Below, piece after piece: positions 14,152-22,526 of a stretch of DNA of 64,000 bases. The DNA is from Sphingomonas panni (GTDB taxonomy: Bacteria > Pseudomonadota > Alphaproteobacteria > Sphingomonadales > Sphingomonadaceae). Under the pieces are notes generated by a model. It made no database searches. It was given only the letters and a program-made list of their open reading frames with translations, and was not told the origin of the DNA. The stretch lies in the NCBI RefSeq assembly GCF_022664435.1, contig NZ_JAKREU010000014.1, forward strand, positions 1 to 64,000, given 5' to 3'. Position 1 is the first letter of the stretch. Each line of letters begins with the position of its first letter. The position numbers and the translations under genes were made by a program.

Positions 14152-16581
14152 ATGAACCGGTTCGCGTTGCTGTCGCTCTATCGCTCGCTTGTGCGCCACA
14201 AGCTCTATGCCGCACTTAATATCGGCGGGCTTGCCGTCGGGATCGCGGTGTTCCTGATCCTCGGCCTCTATGTCCGGTTCGAGACCAGCTACGAGAAATG
14301 GCTGCCCGATTACGACAAGGTCTATGTCGTGCAGACGGTATGGACCATCCCCGACAGCCCGGTGAGCGGCCCTATTCCATGGACGATGGGCGGGCTGATC
14401 GACCAGATACGTGAGGATTTTCCCGGTGTCGTCGGTGCCCGCATCAATGGCGGCGACCGGGCGGGGACGATCCTGGCCGATGGGCGCGGCACGCGGGTCG
14501 ATGCGGCGCAGGTCGACGCCAATTTCTTTCAGGTGATGCCGTTGCCGCTGGTCGCGGGCGATGCGGCGACGGCGCTCGCACAGCCGGGCAATGCCGCGAT
14601 CGATCAAAAGACCGCCCGCGCATTCTTCGGCGACCGCGATCCGATCGGCCAAACTCTGGTCCTGTCGATGGACAAGGTGCGGACCTACCGCGTCAGCGCG
14701 GTGTTCCGCGACCTGCCCAAGAATACCGAGTTCAAGCTGTCGGTGCTGGTGCCGCTGACCCGCGAAATGGCCAGCGATTATTGGTATCACTGGGGCAGTT
14801 CGGCGCTGCGCACCGTCATGCGCTTCGACACGCCCGAAGCCGCCCGCGCGTTCGAGGACAAGCTGACCGCGTTCGTCGACCGGCGGGGCAAGGATCTGGC
14901 CAATCCGGGCGGCAAGGCGTCGGACATGCAGCATCTGAAGCTGCTGCCGCTCACCGACCTGCACCTGGCTCCTCAGGGCCAGGACAGCGGCACGGCGAAG
15001 ATGACCGTCGCCACATTGGGGCTGGTCGGGGTGCTGACGCTGCTGATCGCGGTCATCAACTATATCAACCTCGCCACCGCCCGGTCCGGCCTGCGCGCGC
15101 GCGAAGTGGCGATGCGCAAGGTGCTGGGGGCCGACCGGGGCGTGCTGGTGCGACAGTTCCTCGGCGAAGCGGTGCTGACCGTCGCCATTGCCGCGCTGGG
15201 CGGGCTGATCCTCGCCGAACTGGGGCTGCCGCTGGTCAATGCGGCGGGCGGGCTGTCGCTGACCATCCCCTATGCCGTCGTCGTACCGGCGCTGGTGGTG
15301 CTGTCGCTGGTCGTGGGGGTGTTGGCGGGTGTCTATCCGGCGATCCTGTTGTCGCGCTTTCCCGCCGCCGCCGTGCTGGCATCGTCGCGCTCGCCGGGTG
15401 GCGGGCGTGCCGGGACGCGCATCCGCGAATTGCTGGTGATCGGACAGTTCGGCCTCGCCATCGCCTTCATGATCGGGACGGCGGTGCTGGTCGCGCAGAC
15501 CCGGCATGTCCGCTCGACCGACCTGGGGTTCCAGCGGGAATCGCTGCTGGTGCTGACCTCGATGGTCGATCCGGCGGTGCCGCAGGATCGGAAGGCGTCG
15601 ATCCTGACCGCCATCCGCGCGCTGCCGCAGGTCCGCGACGCGACCATCGCCAATGCCGCGATCGGTGGCAGTGGGGAAGCTAACAACACCAACATGCCGC
15701 TGCCCGGCGTCGCCGGACCGGGACCCTCGCTGACCTGGGTGCTGGTATCGCCGCGCTTTTTCGAAACCCATGGCGCGCGGCTGCTGGCCGGGCGCTGGTT
15801 CGACAATGCCCATGGGGCCGACGACACCTACGGTCGCAAGGCGGAGCAGGGCACGAACATCGTCATCAACCGCCGCGCATTGTCGACGCTGCGCTTCAGG
15901 ACGCCGCGGGAGGCGATCGGCAAGACGCTGGGCGGCGAACGTCCGCGCACCATCATCGGCGTCGTCGACGACATGCGCTTCGACAGCCCGCGCGCGCCGC
16001 TGCCGCCGACCTACTATATCTACAACAGCCGGGCGGAGACGATCGCTACCTCGGTCGTGACGATCCGCGTGGCCGGCGATCCGCGTAGCGCGCTGAAGAA
16101 CCTGGAGGAATTGTGGCAGCGGATGGTGCCGCAGGTGCCCTATAATGCGCAGACCGCCGACCAGCGGCTCGCCGACTTCTACGAAGCCGACGACCGCGCC
16201 ACTCGGCTGTTCGGGATCGGTGCCGGCCTTGCCGTGCTGATCGGTTGCGTCGGGCTATGGGGCCTCGCCTCGTTCAACACCGCCAGGCGGACGCGGGAGA
16301 TCGGCATCCGCAAGACGCTGGGCGCGTCGTCGTCGGACATCGTGAAGCTGCTGGTCGGGCAGTTCCTGCGCCCCGTGCTGATCGCGAACCTCGTCGCATG
16401 GCCGCTGGCGTTTCTGGCGATGCGAACATGGCTGGCCGGGTTCGAGGATGCGATCGCGCTGTCGCCGCTGTTCTTCCTCGGCGCGAGCGTGGTGGCGGTG
16501 GCGGTCGCGGTGCTGACCGTGCTGGGCCAGTCGCTCCGCGCCAGTCGCGCCGCCCCGGCCTGGGCGCTGCGGCACGATTGA
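14152..16581 (+). CDS. MacB/FtsX-type ABC permease, ADOP-like
   Basis: An 809-residue permease with two FtsX-like units. TM1 is at about 20-42, a first MacB periplasmic core domain spans about 45-275, three TM helices cluster around 285-410, another TM is at about 430, then a second periplasmic domain and three C-terminal TMs (about 685-800). The motif REVAMRKVLGA in the first half is mirrored by REIGIRKTLGA in the second, typical of duplicated permeases. With the ATPase and adaptor it would export a peptide, lipid or toxic compound across the envelope. It ends the operon; a hairpin at 16599-16623 follows. Confidence 0.88.
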   Translation: MNRFALLSLYRSLVRHKLYAALNIGGLAVGIAVFLILGLYVRFETSYEKWLPDYDKVYVVQTVWTIPDSPVSGPIPWTMGGLIDQIREDFPGVVGARINGGDRAGTILADGRGTRVDAAQVDANFFQVMPLPLVAGDAATALAQPGNAAIDQKTARAFFGDRDPIGQTLVLSMDKVRTYRVSAVFRDLPKNTEFKLSVLVPLTREMASDYWYHWGSSALRTVMRFDTPEAARAFEDKLTAFVDRRGKDLANPGGKASDMQHLKLLPLTDLHLAPQGQDSGTAKMTVATLGLVGVLTLLIAVINYINLATARSGLRAREVAMRKVLGADRGVLVRQFLGEAVLTVAIAALGGLILAELGLPLVNAAGGLSLTIPYAVVVPALVVLSLVVGVLAGVYPAILLSRFPAAAVLASSRSPGGGRAGTRIRELLVIGQFGLAIAFMIGTAVLVAQTRHVRSTDLGFQRESLLVLTSMVDPAVPQDRKASILTAIRALPQVRDATIANAAIGGSGEANNTNMPLPGVAGPGPSLTWVLVSPRFFETHGARLLAGRWFDNAHGADDTYGRKAEQGTNIVINRRALSTLRFRTPREAIGKTLGGERPRTIIGVVDDMRFDSPRAPLPPTYYIYNSRAETIATSVVTIRVAGDPRSALKNLEELWQRMVPQVPYNAQTADQRLADFYEADDRATRLFGIGAGLAVLIGCVGLWGLASFNTARRTREIGIRKTLGASSSDIVKLLVGQFLRPVLIANLVAWPLAFLAMRTWLAGFEDAIALSPLFFLGASVVAVAVAVLTVLGQSLRASRAAPAWALRHD

Positions 16582-16598
16582 TCGGGGGTGGGGTGTGG

Positions 16599-16623
16599 TC
16601 GGGATGGCGATGCGCCATCCCGA
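16599..16623 (+). terminator. Hairpin after the ABC permease gene
   Basis: Perfect 11-bp stem TCGGGATGGCG / CGCCATCCCGA with a 3-nt loop, 17 bp after the stop. There is no U-tract, so it may act as a weak or Rho-assisted terminator. Confidence 0.5.
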
Positions 16624-16867
16624 TCGTGGCTTGCGGGAACGGCGGCGCATGATCGCCGAATCTTTCCCTTCCGCGCCTTTCTCCCCTTGGTCGCCGGCGG
16701 CGAATGTCGTGGCTCGGGCCACGACAAAGGGGGTAGATTGGTGGGGAATGTTCGATGGCAGGATAGGGGATGCTGCGTTCATTGTATTACACGATGTCGC
16801 GCAAGCGAGCGGCGGCGATCCGCGTCAGGACTGTCGGCGTACGGGCGAAGGGAAGGAGATCGGCGGG

Positions 16868-17122
16868 ATGCAGCTGGATGTCGATGCGATCCGCGCGCAG
16901 ATCCGTGCGATGGATTTCGAGCGGGGAACGCCCGACCAGATCGCGCAGTGGCGCGAGGACGACCGGGATGCACGTCATAATCTCGTCATCGATGCCATAT
17001 GTCCCGAACCGGCCGAGGACGCGCTTTTTGCGATGCTGCTGGACGAAGGGGTTCCGCCCGCCCTGGCATCAACACTCGTCGTCGATGTGATTCGGACCGG
17101 CACGGGCAAGCTCCCGGCCTGA
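16868..17122 (+). CDS. Small acidic hypothetical protein
   Basis: An 84-residue protein, mostly helical by composition, starting MQLDVDAIRAQIRAMDFERG and rich in Asp and Glu. AAGGAG at 16853-16858, nine bases before the ATG, decides this start over longer frames. It faces the vapC gene tail to tail. The size and acidity are similar to those of many antitoxins or anti-restriction proteins, but no motif is recognised and there is no adjacent toxin on the same strand. Confidence 0.55.
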   Translation: MQLDVDAIRAQIRAMDFERGTPDQIAQWREDDRDARHNLVIDAICPEPAEDALFAMLLDEGVPPALASTLVVDVIRTGTGKLPA

Positions 17123-17137
17123 TCCCCGCTTCCGCCG

Positions 17138-17527
17138 TCAGGCGCGGACGTTGGTCATGGCAATCGCGACCTCCGCCCGCGCCAGTGCCGCGTCGGTCGT
17201 ATAGAGTTCGGCCCCCAGCTCGATCGCCAGCGCAAGGCAGGCCCGGTCGCCGAGCGACAGGCCCAGCGCGCGCGTGGCCGGTCGCAGGTCACCGATCGTC
17301 ATCGCCTGCGCGGCCGACAGTGGCCGCACGTCGAGATGCAGTCCGCCCAACACTTCCTGAACCTCGGCAAGCGTAAGGCCCCGTTCGCGCAGCTTGGACA
17401 CGACCTCGCCCAGATTGGTCGCGCCGATCACCGACCGGGTCAGGATGGTCGCGACCCGGTCCGCGCCGGCTTCGTCGTTCAACAGGCAGAGCAGGGCGGA
17501 TGCATCGAGTACGATCGGGCTATTCAC
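17138..17527 (-). CDS. vapC: VapC-family PIN-domain toxin
   Basis: A 129-residue PIN ribonuclease. The conserved acidic residues are in VLDASALL (Asp), NLGEVVSK (Glu), LSLGDRACLALA (Asp) and LYTTDAALA (Asp), which coordinate Mg2+ or Mn2+. VapC toxins cleave tRNA or rRNA. The start is a GTG that overlaps the end of vapB by eight bases; this fits translational coupling better than the longer upstream frame. With vapB it would stabilise the replicon by post-segregational killing. Confidence 0.85.
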   Translation of the reverse strand: MNSPIVLDASALLCLLNDEAGADRVATILTRSVIGATNLGEVVSKLRERGLTLAEVQEVLGGLHLDVRPLSAAQAMTIGDLRPATRALGLSLGDRACLALAIELGAELYTTDAALARAEVAIAMTNVRA

Positions 17528-17768
17528 GTTCGGCCTCGGCACGACGGTCGGCGATCAATTCTTCCGACAGGCTGACCCCTTCGGGTACATAGCGGCGGAG
17601 AATGGCACGGGCATTCTCAAGCGCCTTGTTGATCGAACGGACCCGAAGCTCGCCATGGTCGATATCGACCAGAACGGTATCGCCGGCACTAATTCCCAAT
17701 TCGCGGCGCATTATGGCCGGTATTACCAGCTTGCCCCCTTCAACGATGCGGACTCTTTGTGCTTCCAT
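17520..17768 (-). CDS. vapB: VapB-family AbrB/MazE-type antitoxin
   Basis: An 82-residue protein with an N-terminal swapped-hairpin AbrB domain (RVRIVEGGKLVIPAIMRREL and DTVLVDI) that binds DNA, and a C-terminal tail (ALENARAILRRYVPEGVSLS) of the kind that inserts into the VapC active site. The first ATG after the operator palindrome was chosen; the open frame continues 21 codons upstream but through the operator. The operon is autoregulated by analogy with the family. Confidence 0.85.
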   Translation of the reverse strand: MEAQRVRIVEGGKLVIPAIMRRELGISAGDTVLVDIDHGELRVRSINKALENARAILRRYVPEGVSLSEELIADRRAEAERE

Positions 17769-17782
17769 AGACCTATTCTCGA

Positions 17783-17815
17783 TATTGGTACCAAATGCGG
17801 TAATAGTACCAATAA
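17783..17815 (-). promoter_or_regulatory. Putative vapBC operator
   Basis: TATTGGTACCAAA (17783-17795) is a near-perfect palindrome, and a half site AGTACCAATA follows at 17805-17814. The start codon of vapB is 15 bp away. VapBC complexes typically bind paired palindromes in this position. Confidence 0.55.
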
Positions 17816-17824
17816 GGCGGATAG

Positions 17825-17853
17825 TTGTCATGATGTCATTTGATGCGTATAAT
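17825..17853 (+). promoter_or_regulatory. Sigma-70-like promoter for the recombinase gene
   Basis: TTGTCA (17825-17830), a 17-bp spacer and TATAAT (17848-17853). This is the best match to a housekeeping promoter in the window. It points at the serine recombinase gene, with a leader of about 120 bases that includes the palindrome GGGTATACCC (17856-17865). Confidence 0.55.
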
Positions 17854-17977
17854 GAGGGTATACCCCAATAGTACAGTCAATCAGAACGCTTGCCATCGTC
17901 CGATCAGGGTCGTTTGCAGGCAGATTGAACACTTCGTGCAGAGGGTCTAGAGCCTGATCGAACAGAAAGGGGGGCCA

Positions 17978-18526
17978 ATGGCCTTGTTCGGCTATGCGCG
18001 GGTGTCGAGCGACGATCAGGACCTGATTATCCAGGAAAGCGCGTTGCGCGCGGCGGGGTGTCAGGCGATCCGGTCGGAAAAGAAATCCGCGACCGGCCGG
18101 ACCGGGCGCAGCGAGTTGCAGGTCCTGCTCGATTTCCTGCGTGCGGGCGACACGCTGGTCGTGACGCGCATCGACCGGCTCGCGCGGTCGATGAAGGATC
18201 TGCAGGACATCGTCCATGAGCTGAAGGGGCGGGGCGTCGCGCTGAAGGCTACCGAACAGCCGATCGATACAGGCACGGCGGCGGGCAAGGCGTTCCTCGA
18301 CATGCTGGGCGTGTTCGCCGAATTCGAGACGAACCTGCGCCGCGAACGCCAGGCGGAGGGGATCGCCGCGGCCAAGGCGCGCGGCGTCTACAAGGGCGGC
18401 AAGCCGCGCATCGACCCGGACAAGGTGCGGACGCTGGCGGCAGGCGGCATGCGCCCGGCACATATCGCGCGCGAGCTGGGGATTTCGCGCGGCACGGTCT
18501 ATCGGTTCCTGCCGCGGGTGGAGTGA
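17978..18526 (+). CDS. Serine recombinase (resolvase/invertase)
   Basis: A 182-residue small serine recombinase, the size of Tn3/gamma-delta resolvases and Hin-type invertases. The catalytic Ser is in FGYARVSSDDQD, the active-site arginines are in TRIDRLARS, and the C-terminal helix-turn-helix is MRPAHIARELGISRGTVYRFL. It may resolve plasmid multimers or invert a segment. No transposase lies nearby, so a plasmid resolution role is plausible. RBS AAAGGGGGG sits just before the ATG. I could not identify a paired crossover site with confidence in the 100 bp upstream. Confidence 0.9.
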   Translation: MALFGYARVSSDDQDLIIQESALRAAGCQAIRSEKKSATGRTGRSELQVLLDFLRAGDTLVVTRIDRLARSMKDLQDIVHELKGRGVALKATEQPIDTGTAAGKAFLDMLGVFAEFETNLRRERQAEGIAAAKARGVYKGGKPRIDPDKVRTLAAGGMRPAHIARELGISRGTVYRFLPRVE

Positions 18527-18550
18527 CGGTTTGCCTGATGCTTGTCGGCG

Positions 18551-20893
18551 CTACCCCGCCAACCGCTCCGGCGCGTCCTCGACGCGCACCGGCAACGGCC
18601 CCGGGCGGCCGAGCAGATAGCCCTGCGCCTCGTCGCAGCCCTGTTCGCGCAGGAAGGCCAGCTGTTCGGGCGTCTCCACCCCCTCGGCCAGTACCGGAAT
18701 ATGGAGGCTTTCGCCCAGCGTCAGTACCGCGCGGATGATCGCCGCCGACTGCGGCGCGCCGTTCAGTTCGGCCATGAACGACCGGTCGAGCTTGATCTTG
18801 TCGAACGGGAACGATCGCAGCGTCGACAGCGACGAATAGCCGGTGCCGAAATCGTCCATCGCCACCGATACGCCGATCGCCTTGAGCTGGCGCAGGATGT
18901 GGATGGTGCGCACCGGATCGGTGATCATCGCCGTCTCGGTAATCTCCAGCTCGAGCCGGGCGGGCGACAGGCCGGTGTCGAGCAGCACCTGCTGCACCAG
19001 GCGCGGCAGGTCGACATGGCCCAGCTGCACCGGCGACAGGTTGACCGCGATCCGGTACGGTTCGGCCCAGCTGGCCGCCGCGGCGCAGGCGGTGCGCAGC
19101 ACCCATTCGCCGATCGGCAGGATCAGCCCGGACTGTTCGGCCAGCGGAATGAAGTGCGCGGGCGACACGCTGCTGCCATCGGCGCGGGTCCAGCGCAGCA
19201 ACGCCTCATAGCCGGTGATCGCCCGGGTCCCGACCGCTTCCTGCACCTGCCAGTGCACCGCCAGTTCGCCGCGATCGATCGCGGTGCGCAGTTCCTGCAC
19301 CATCTGGCGCCGGATGCGGACGGTCTTGTCCATTTCCTCTTCGTAGAAGCACGCATCGACCGCGATCGACGCCTTGGCGCGGTACATCGCCAGGTCGGCA
19401 TTGTTGATGAGCGCCGACAATTCGGTCGCATCGCGCGGCCATAGCGCGACGCCGACGCTCATGCCGCAGGCGACCTCGATCCCGCTCGCATCGAGGGTGA
19501 CCGGCGCGCCGATCGCATCGCGCAGCCGGTCGATCAGCTGCAGCGCATCGTCGGGTTCGGCGACCGGCATCACCGCGACGAATTCGTCCCCGCCCAGGCG
19601 CGCGATGAACTCGCCGGGCAACAGCGCGGCCTTCATCCGTTCGCCGATGCGGGTCAGCACCCGGTCGCCGGCGGCATGGCCATGGATGTCGTTGATCTCC
19701 TTGAACCGGTCGAGGTCGATCGACAGCAAGGCGACGGCGCGGTGCGGGCTGTCCGGACCGGTCTGACGCGACAGCCATTCGAGGAAGGAGGTGCGGTTGG
19801 GCAGCCCGGTCAGGCTGTCGTTGCGCGCCAGATGGGCGATGCGGCGTTCCTGCGCGATGCGGGCGCGCAGGTCGCGGATCGAATAGATGGTCTGCGGACA
19901 GCTGCTGCGCGGGTCGATCCGCATCGTCACCTCGACCGGGATCTCGCTTCCGTCCAGCGCGGTCAGCGTCAGCTGGGTGAGGCGGTCGGGCCGGGCGGCG
20001 GTGGCGATATCGGCGATCCAGCGCGACAGCGGCTGCCCGACGATCGGCGCACCGTCGCCGACCAGCGCGGCGAAGGCGGCGTTGGTGGCGGTGATCGCAC
20101 CGCCCTGCACGATCGCCATGCCGTCGACATTGCTCTCCAGCAGCTCGCGCAGGCGGCGGCGGGTATCGCTGCGCGCCTGCGCGTCGAGGATATAGGTGGC
20201 GAGGCCGGTGCCGACGACCAGCGTCCCGACCCCGGCGACCGCGATCGCCATCACGATCGTCGCGGTGCTGGACCCGACCTGCCCGATGCCGGGGGCGAAG
20301 GGGGTGACGACCATCGCCGCCATGCCGGTGAAGTGGAGCAGCACGATGCTGGCGACCATCAGCCCCGTCGCCCACCATTGTCCGGCAAAGCGCCCACGGC
20401 CCTGCGCCCGGTCGAACGCCAGCGCGCCCAGCGCCACCGCGAACAGCACCGACGCGGCGACATAGCCCTGCGACCAGCGCACCATGCCGTGCGCGACGAA
20501 CGCCTGCATCCCCAGATAGTGCATCGCGCTGACCGCCAGCCCGAACAGCGCGCCGCCCAGCGCCGCCGACCCCCGCCAGCGTCGGGTCGCGAGGTGCAGC
20601 GCGGCGGCACTGCCGAAGATGGCCACCAGCAGCGACAATCCGGTCAGGCGCGGCTCATAGGCGACCTCGACACCGGGCTGATAGGCGATCATCGCGATGA
20701 AATGGGTACACCAGATCGTCGCGCCGGTGGCGGCCCCGCCGAGGAACACCCAGGCGATGCGCGATCCCGGTCCGGCATGGCGGATACGGTCGAGCAACCG
20801 GATGGTGATCATCGACCCGACCAGGCAGAACCATGCCGCCAGCCCGACCAGGGCCAGATCATGTTCTTCGGTCAGGCAGGTGAGAAAACGCAT
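18551..20893 (-). CDS. MHYT-GGDEF-EAL cyclic-di-GMP signalling protein
   Basis: A 780-residue membrane protein. The N-terminal MHYT sensor has about seven TM helices with repeated metal-binding signatures (THFIAMIAY, AMHYLGMQAF, LLHFTGMAAM), proposed in the family to sense oxygen, CO or NO. A PAS-like segment (about 245-340) is followed by a GGDEF domain with intact RLGGDEFVAVM and a C-terminal EAL domain with YEALLRW, a DDFGTGYSS loop and EGVET. Both catalytic motifs look complete, so it could make and break c-di-GMP. It is divergent from ugd, and c-di-GMP commonly controls exopolysaccharide output, which gives a plausible link. Confidence 0.9.
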   Translation of the reverse strand: MRFLTCLTEEHDLALVGLAAWFCLVGSMITIRLLDRIRHAGPGSRIAWVFLGGAATGATIWCTHFIAMIAYQPGVEVAYEPRLTGLSLLVAIFGSAAALHLATRRWRGSAALGGALFGLAVSAMHYLGMQAFVAHGMVRWSQGYVAASVLFAVALGALAFDRAQGRGRFAGQWWATGLMVASIVLLHFTGMAAMVVTPFAPGIGQVGSSTATIVMAIAVAGVGTLVVGTGLATYILDAQARSDTRRRLRELLESNVDGMAIVQGGAITATNAAFAALVGDGAPIVGQPLSRWIADIATAARPDRLTQLTLTALDGSEIPVEVTMRIDPRSSCPQTIYSIRDLRARIAQERRIAHLARNDSLTGLPNRTSFLEWLSRQTGPDSPHRAVALLSIDLDRFKEINDIHGHAAGDRVLTRIGERMKAALLPGEFIARLGGDEFVAVMPVAEPDDALQLIDRLRDAIGAPVTLDASGIEVACGMSVGVALWPRDATELSALINNADLAMYRAKASIAVDACFYEEEMDKTVRIRRQMVQELRTAIDRGELAVHWQVQEAVGTRAITGYEALLRWTRADGSSVSPAHFIPLAEQSGLILPIGEWVLRTACAAAASWAEPYRIAVNLSPVQLGHVDLPRLVQQVLLDTGLSPARLELEITETAMITDPVRTIHILRQLKAIGVSVAMDDFGTGYSSLSTLRSFPFDKIKLDRSFMAELNGAPQSAAIIRAVLTLGESLHIPVLAEGVETPEQLAFLREQGCDEAQGYLLGRPGPLPVRVEDAPERLAG

Positions 20894-20962
20894 ATGGCGG
20901 ACTCCATTCGTCCTGCCGGTACGGTTGCGTTGCTAAACGAAATGTTATCGCCAAAGGTTACC

Positions 20963-20989
20963 GGTACCAGCGGTACGTTCGGTACGAAG
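20963..20989. repeat. Three tandem 9-bp GGTAC repeats
   Basis: GGTACCAGC, GGTACGTTC and GGTACGAAG follow each other directly, preceded by the related AGGTTACC at 20955-20962; another GGTAC is at 20918. They lie in the 252-bp divergent region between the c-di-GMP protein and ugd and could bind a regulator of either gene. Nothing else notable was seen in 20894-21145. Confidence 0.45.
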
Positions 20990-21145
20990 CCGGAATGGCA
21001 CGGAACCTTTGGGCGGCGGGCAGCAATTCGACCGGTATCGGGCCGATATCGCCGCCGTATCGCGCACGGGGGATTGTTGCCGGCCTATCCCAGCGGCTAG
21101 GCGACGTACCGTGCGGCAGCGGGCCGGGCGGACGAAGGATATCCG

Positions 21146-22312
21146 ATGAAGATCGCGGTTTTTGGCCTGGGCTATGTCGGCATGTCCAACGCCGTGTTGC
21201 TGGCGCAGCATAATGCGGTCGTGGCGGTCGACATTTCGGAGGAGCGCGTCGCGCTGGTCAATGACCGCAAGTCGCCGATCGTCGATGCCGAGCTGGAGCG
21301 GTTCCTGGTCGAACGCACGCTCGACCTGACGGCGACGACCGATGCGGCGCAGGCGCTGGCCGGGGCGGACTATGTGATCGTCGCCACGCCGACCAATTAC
21401 GATGTCGAGACCGACAAGTTCAACACCGGCTCGGTCGAGGCGGTCATCAAACTGGCGACCGAACACGCCCCGCAGGCGACGATCATCGTCAAGTCGACGA
21501 TCCCGGTCGGCTTCGTCGACGACGTGCGCGTACGGCTGCACGCGCCGAACGTCGTCTTCAGCCCCGAATTCCTGCGCGAGGGCCGGGCGCTCTACGACAA
21601 TCTCCACCCGTCGCGGATCATCGTCGGCGAACGGTCGGAACGCGCGCGCATCTTTGCCGACCTGCTGCTGCAGGGCGCGGAAAAGAAGGATGCGCCGATC
21701 CTGTTCACCGACACGCGCGAGGCCGAGGCGATCAAGCTGTTCGCCAACACCTATCTCGCGATGCGGGTCGCCTTCTTCAACGAACTCGACAGCTACGCCA
21801 TCGCCGGCGACATGGACACGCGCCAGATCATCGAGGGCGTCGGCCTCGATCCGCGGGTGGGGATGCACTACAACAACCCCAGCTTCGGCTATGGCGGCTA
21901 TTGCCTGCCCAAGGATACCAAGCAGCTGCTGGCGAACTATTCCGAAGTGCCGCAGAACCTGATCCGCGCGATCGTCGATGCGAACCGTACGCGGAAAGAC
22001 TTCCTCGCCGACCAGATCATCGCGCGGCGTCCCAAGCGGGTCGGCGTCTACCGCCTGACGATGAAGGCCGGGTCGGACAATTTCCGCCAGTCGTCGATCC
22101 AGGGGATCATGAAGCGGGTGAAGGCCAAGGGGATCGAGGTCGTGGTCTACGAACCCTCGCTCCACGAGGACAGCTTCTTCGGGTCGCGGGTGGTCCGGGA
22201 CCTGGATGCGTTCAAGGCCGAGTGCGACGTCGTGATCGCCAACCGCGCCGCACCCGAACTCGCCGATATCGGCGAACGGCTGTTCACCCGGGATATCTTC
22301 GGGTCGGACTGA
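21146..22312 (+). CDS. ugd: UDP-glucose 6-dehydrogenase
   Basis: A 388-residue enzyme, the same length as Escherichia coli Ugd. It oxidises UDP-glucose to UDP-glucuronate with two NAD+. Visible are the N-terminal Rossmann motif FGLGYVGMSN, the TPTNY loop, the catalytic Cys in FGYGGYCLPKD, and the C-terminal UDP-binding domain. It supplies UDP-GlcA, the likely substrate of the epimerase at 51351, although it lies 12 kb outside the main polysaccharide locus. It stands alone, with an upstream region carrying tandem GGTAC repeats. Confidence 0.93.
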   Translation: MKIAVFGLGYVGMSNAVLLAQHNAVVAVDISEERVALVNDRKSPIVDAELERFLVERTLDLTATTDAAQALAGADYVIVATPTNYDVETDKFNTGSVEAVIKLATEHAPQATIIVKSTIPVGFVDDVRVRLHAPNVVFSPEFLREGRALYDNLHPSRIIVGERSERARIFADLLLQGAEKKDAPILFTDTREAEAIKLFANTYLAMRVAFFNELDSYAIAGDMDTRQIIEGVGLDPRVGMHYNNPSFGYGGYCLPKDTKQLLANYSEVPQNLIRAIVDANRTRKDFLADQIIARRPKRVGVYRLTMKAGSDNFRQSSIQGIMKRVKAKGIEVVVYEPSLHEDSFFGSRVVRDLDAFKAECDVVIANRAAPELADIGERLFTRDIFGSD

Positions 22313-22325
22313 CAGACCAGGCTCC

Positions 22326-22353
22326 AAAGTTCACGAAGTTCACACTCGCGCGC
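22326..22353. repeat. Dispersed repeat, second copy (AAAGTTCACGAAGTTCACAC)
   Basis: Reverse complement of the copy at 7490-7519 with two differences, again with two tandem 9-mers and adjacent CTCGCGCG. Located 14 bp after ugd. Confidence 0.5.
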
Positions 22354-22470
22354 GGTTTGCGCACCGTTCGCTTTCCCGCTCGTCCCGACACGGGGCGGGC
22401 GTGGGCGGAGCGACAGTGACGGGGCGGCGGCGTGTAGGAAAGCGGTTTGGCACCTTGTCGGATCGTTGTG

Positions 22471-22520
22471 TACGGATTTTCCGTATATCGGCTTGACCGT
22501 GTACGGGTAATCCGTATATT
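22471..22520 (+). promoter_or_regulatory. Promoter and twin operators of the RelE-like toxin-antitoxin operon
   Basis: Two similar palindromes, TACGG-ATTTT-CCGTA (22471-22485) and TACGG-GTAAT-CCGTA (22502-22516), are spaced 31 bp apart. A promoter overlaps the second: TTGACC at 22493-22498, 16 bp, TATATT at 22515-22520. The predicted transcript start falls at about 22526-22527, that is, on the toxin ATG. This arrangement predicts repression by the antitoxin. Confidence 0.6.
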
Positions 22521-22526
22521 ATCGGC

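Noticed and set aside
13240..15813. 857-codon minus-strand frame over the GIN-domain and permease genes
   Set aside because: Antisense shadow; the translation is rich in Arg, Gln, His and Asp with no domain.
17880..17977. Possible resolution site upstream of the serine recombinase
   Set aside because: I looked for paired 12-bp half sites with central dinucleotide and found only weak partial symmetry, so I did not annotate it.
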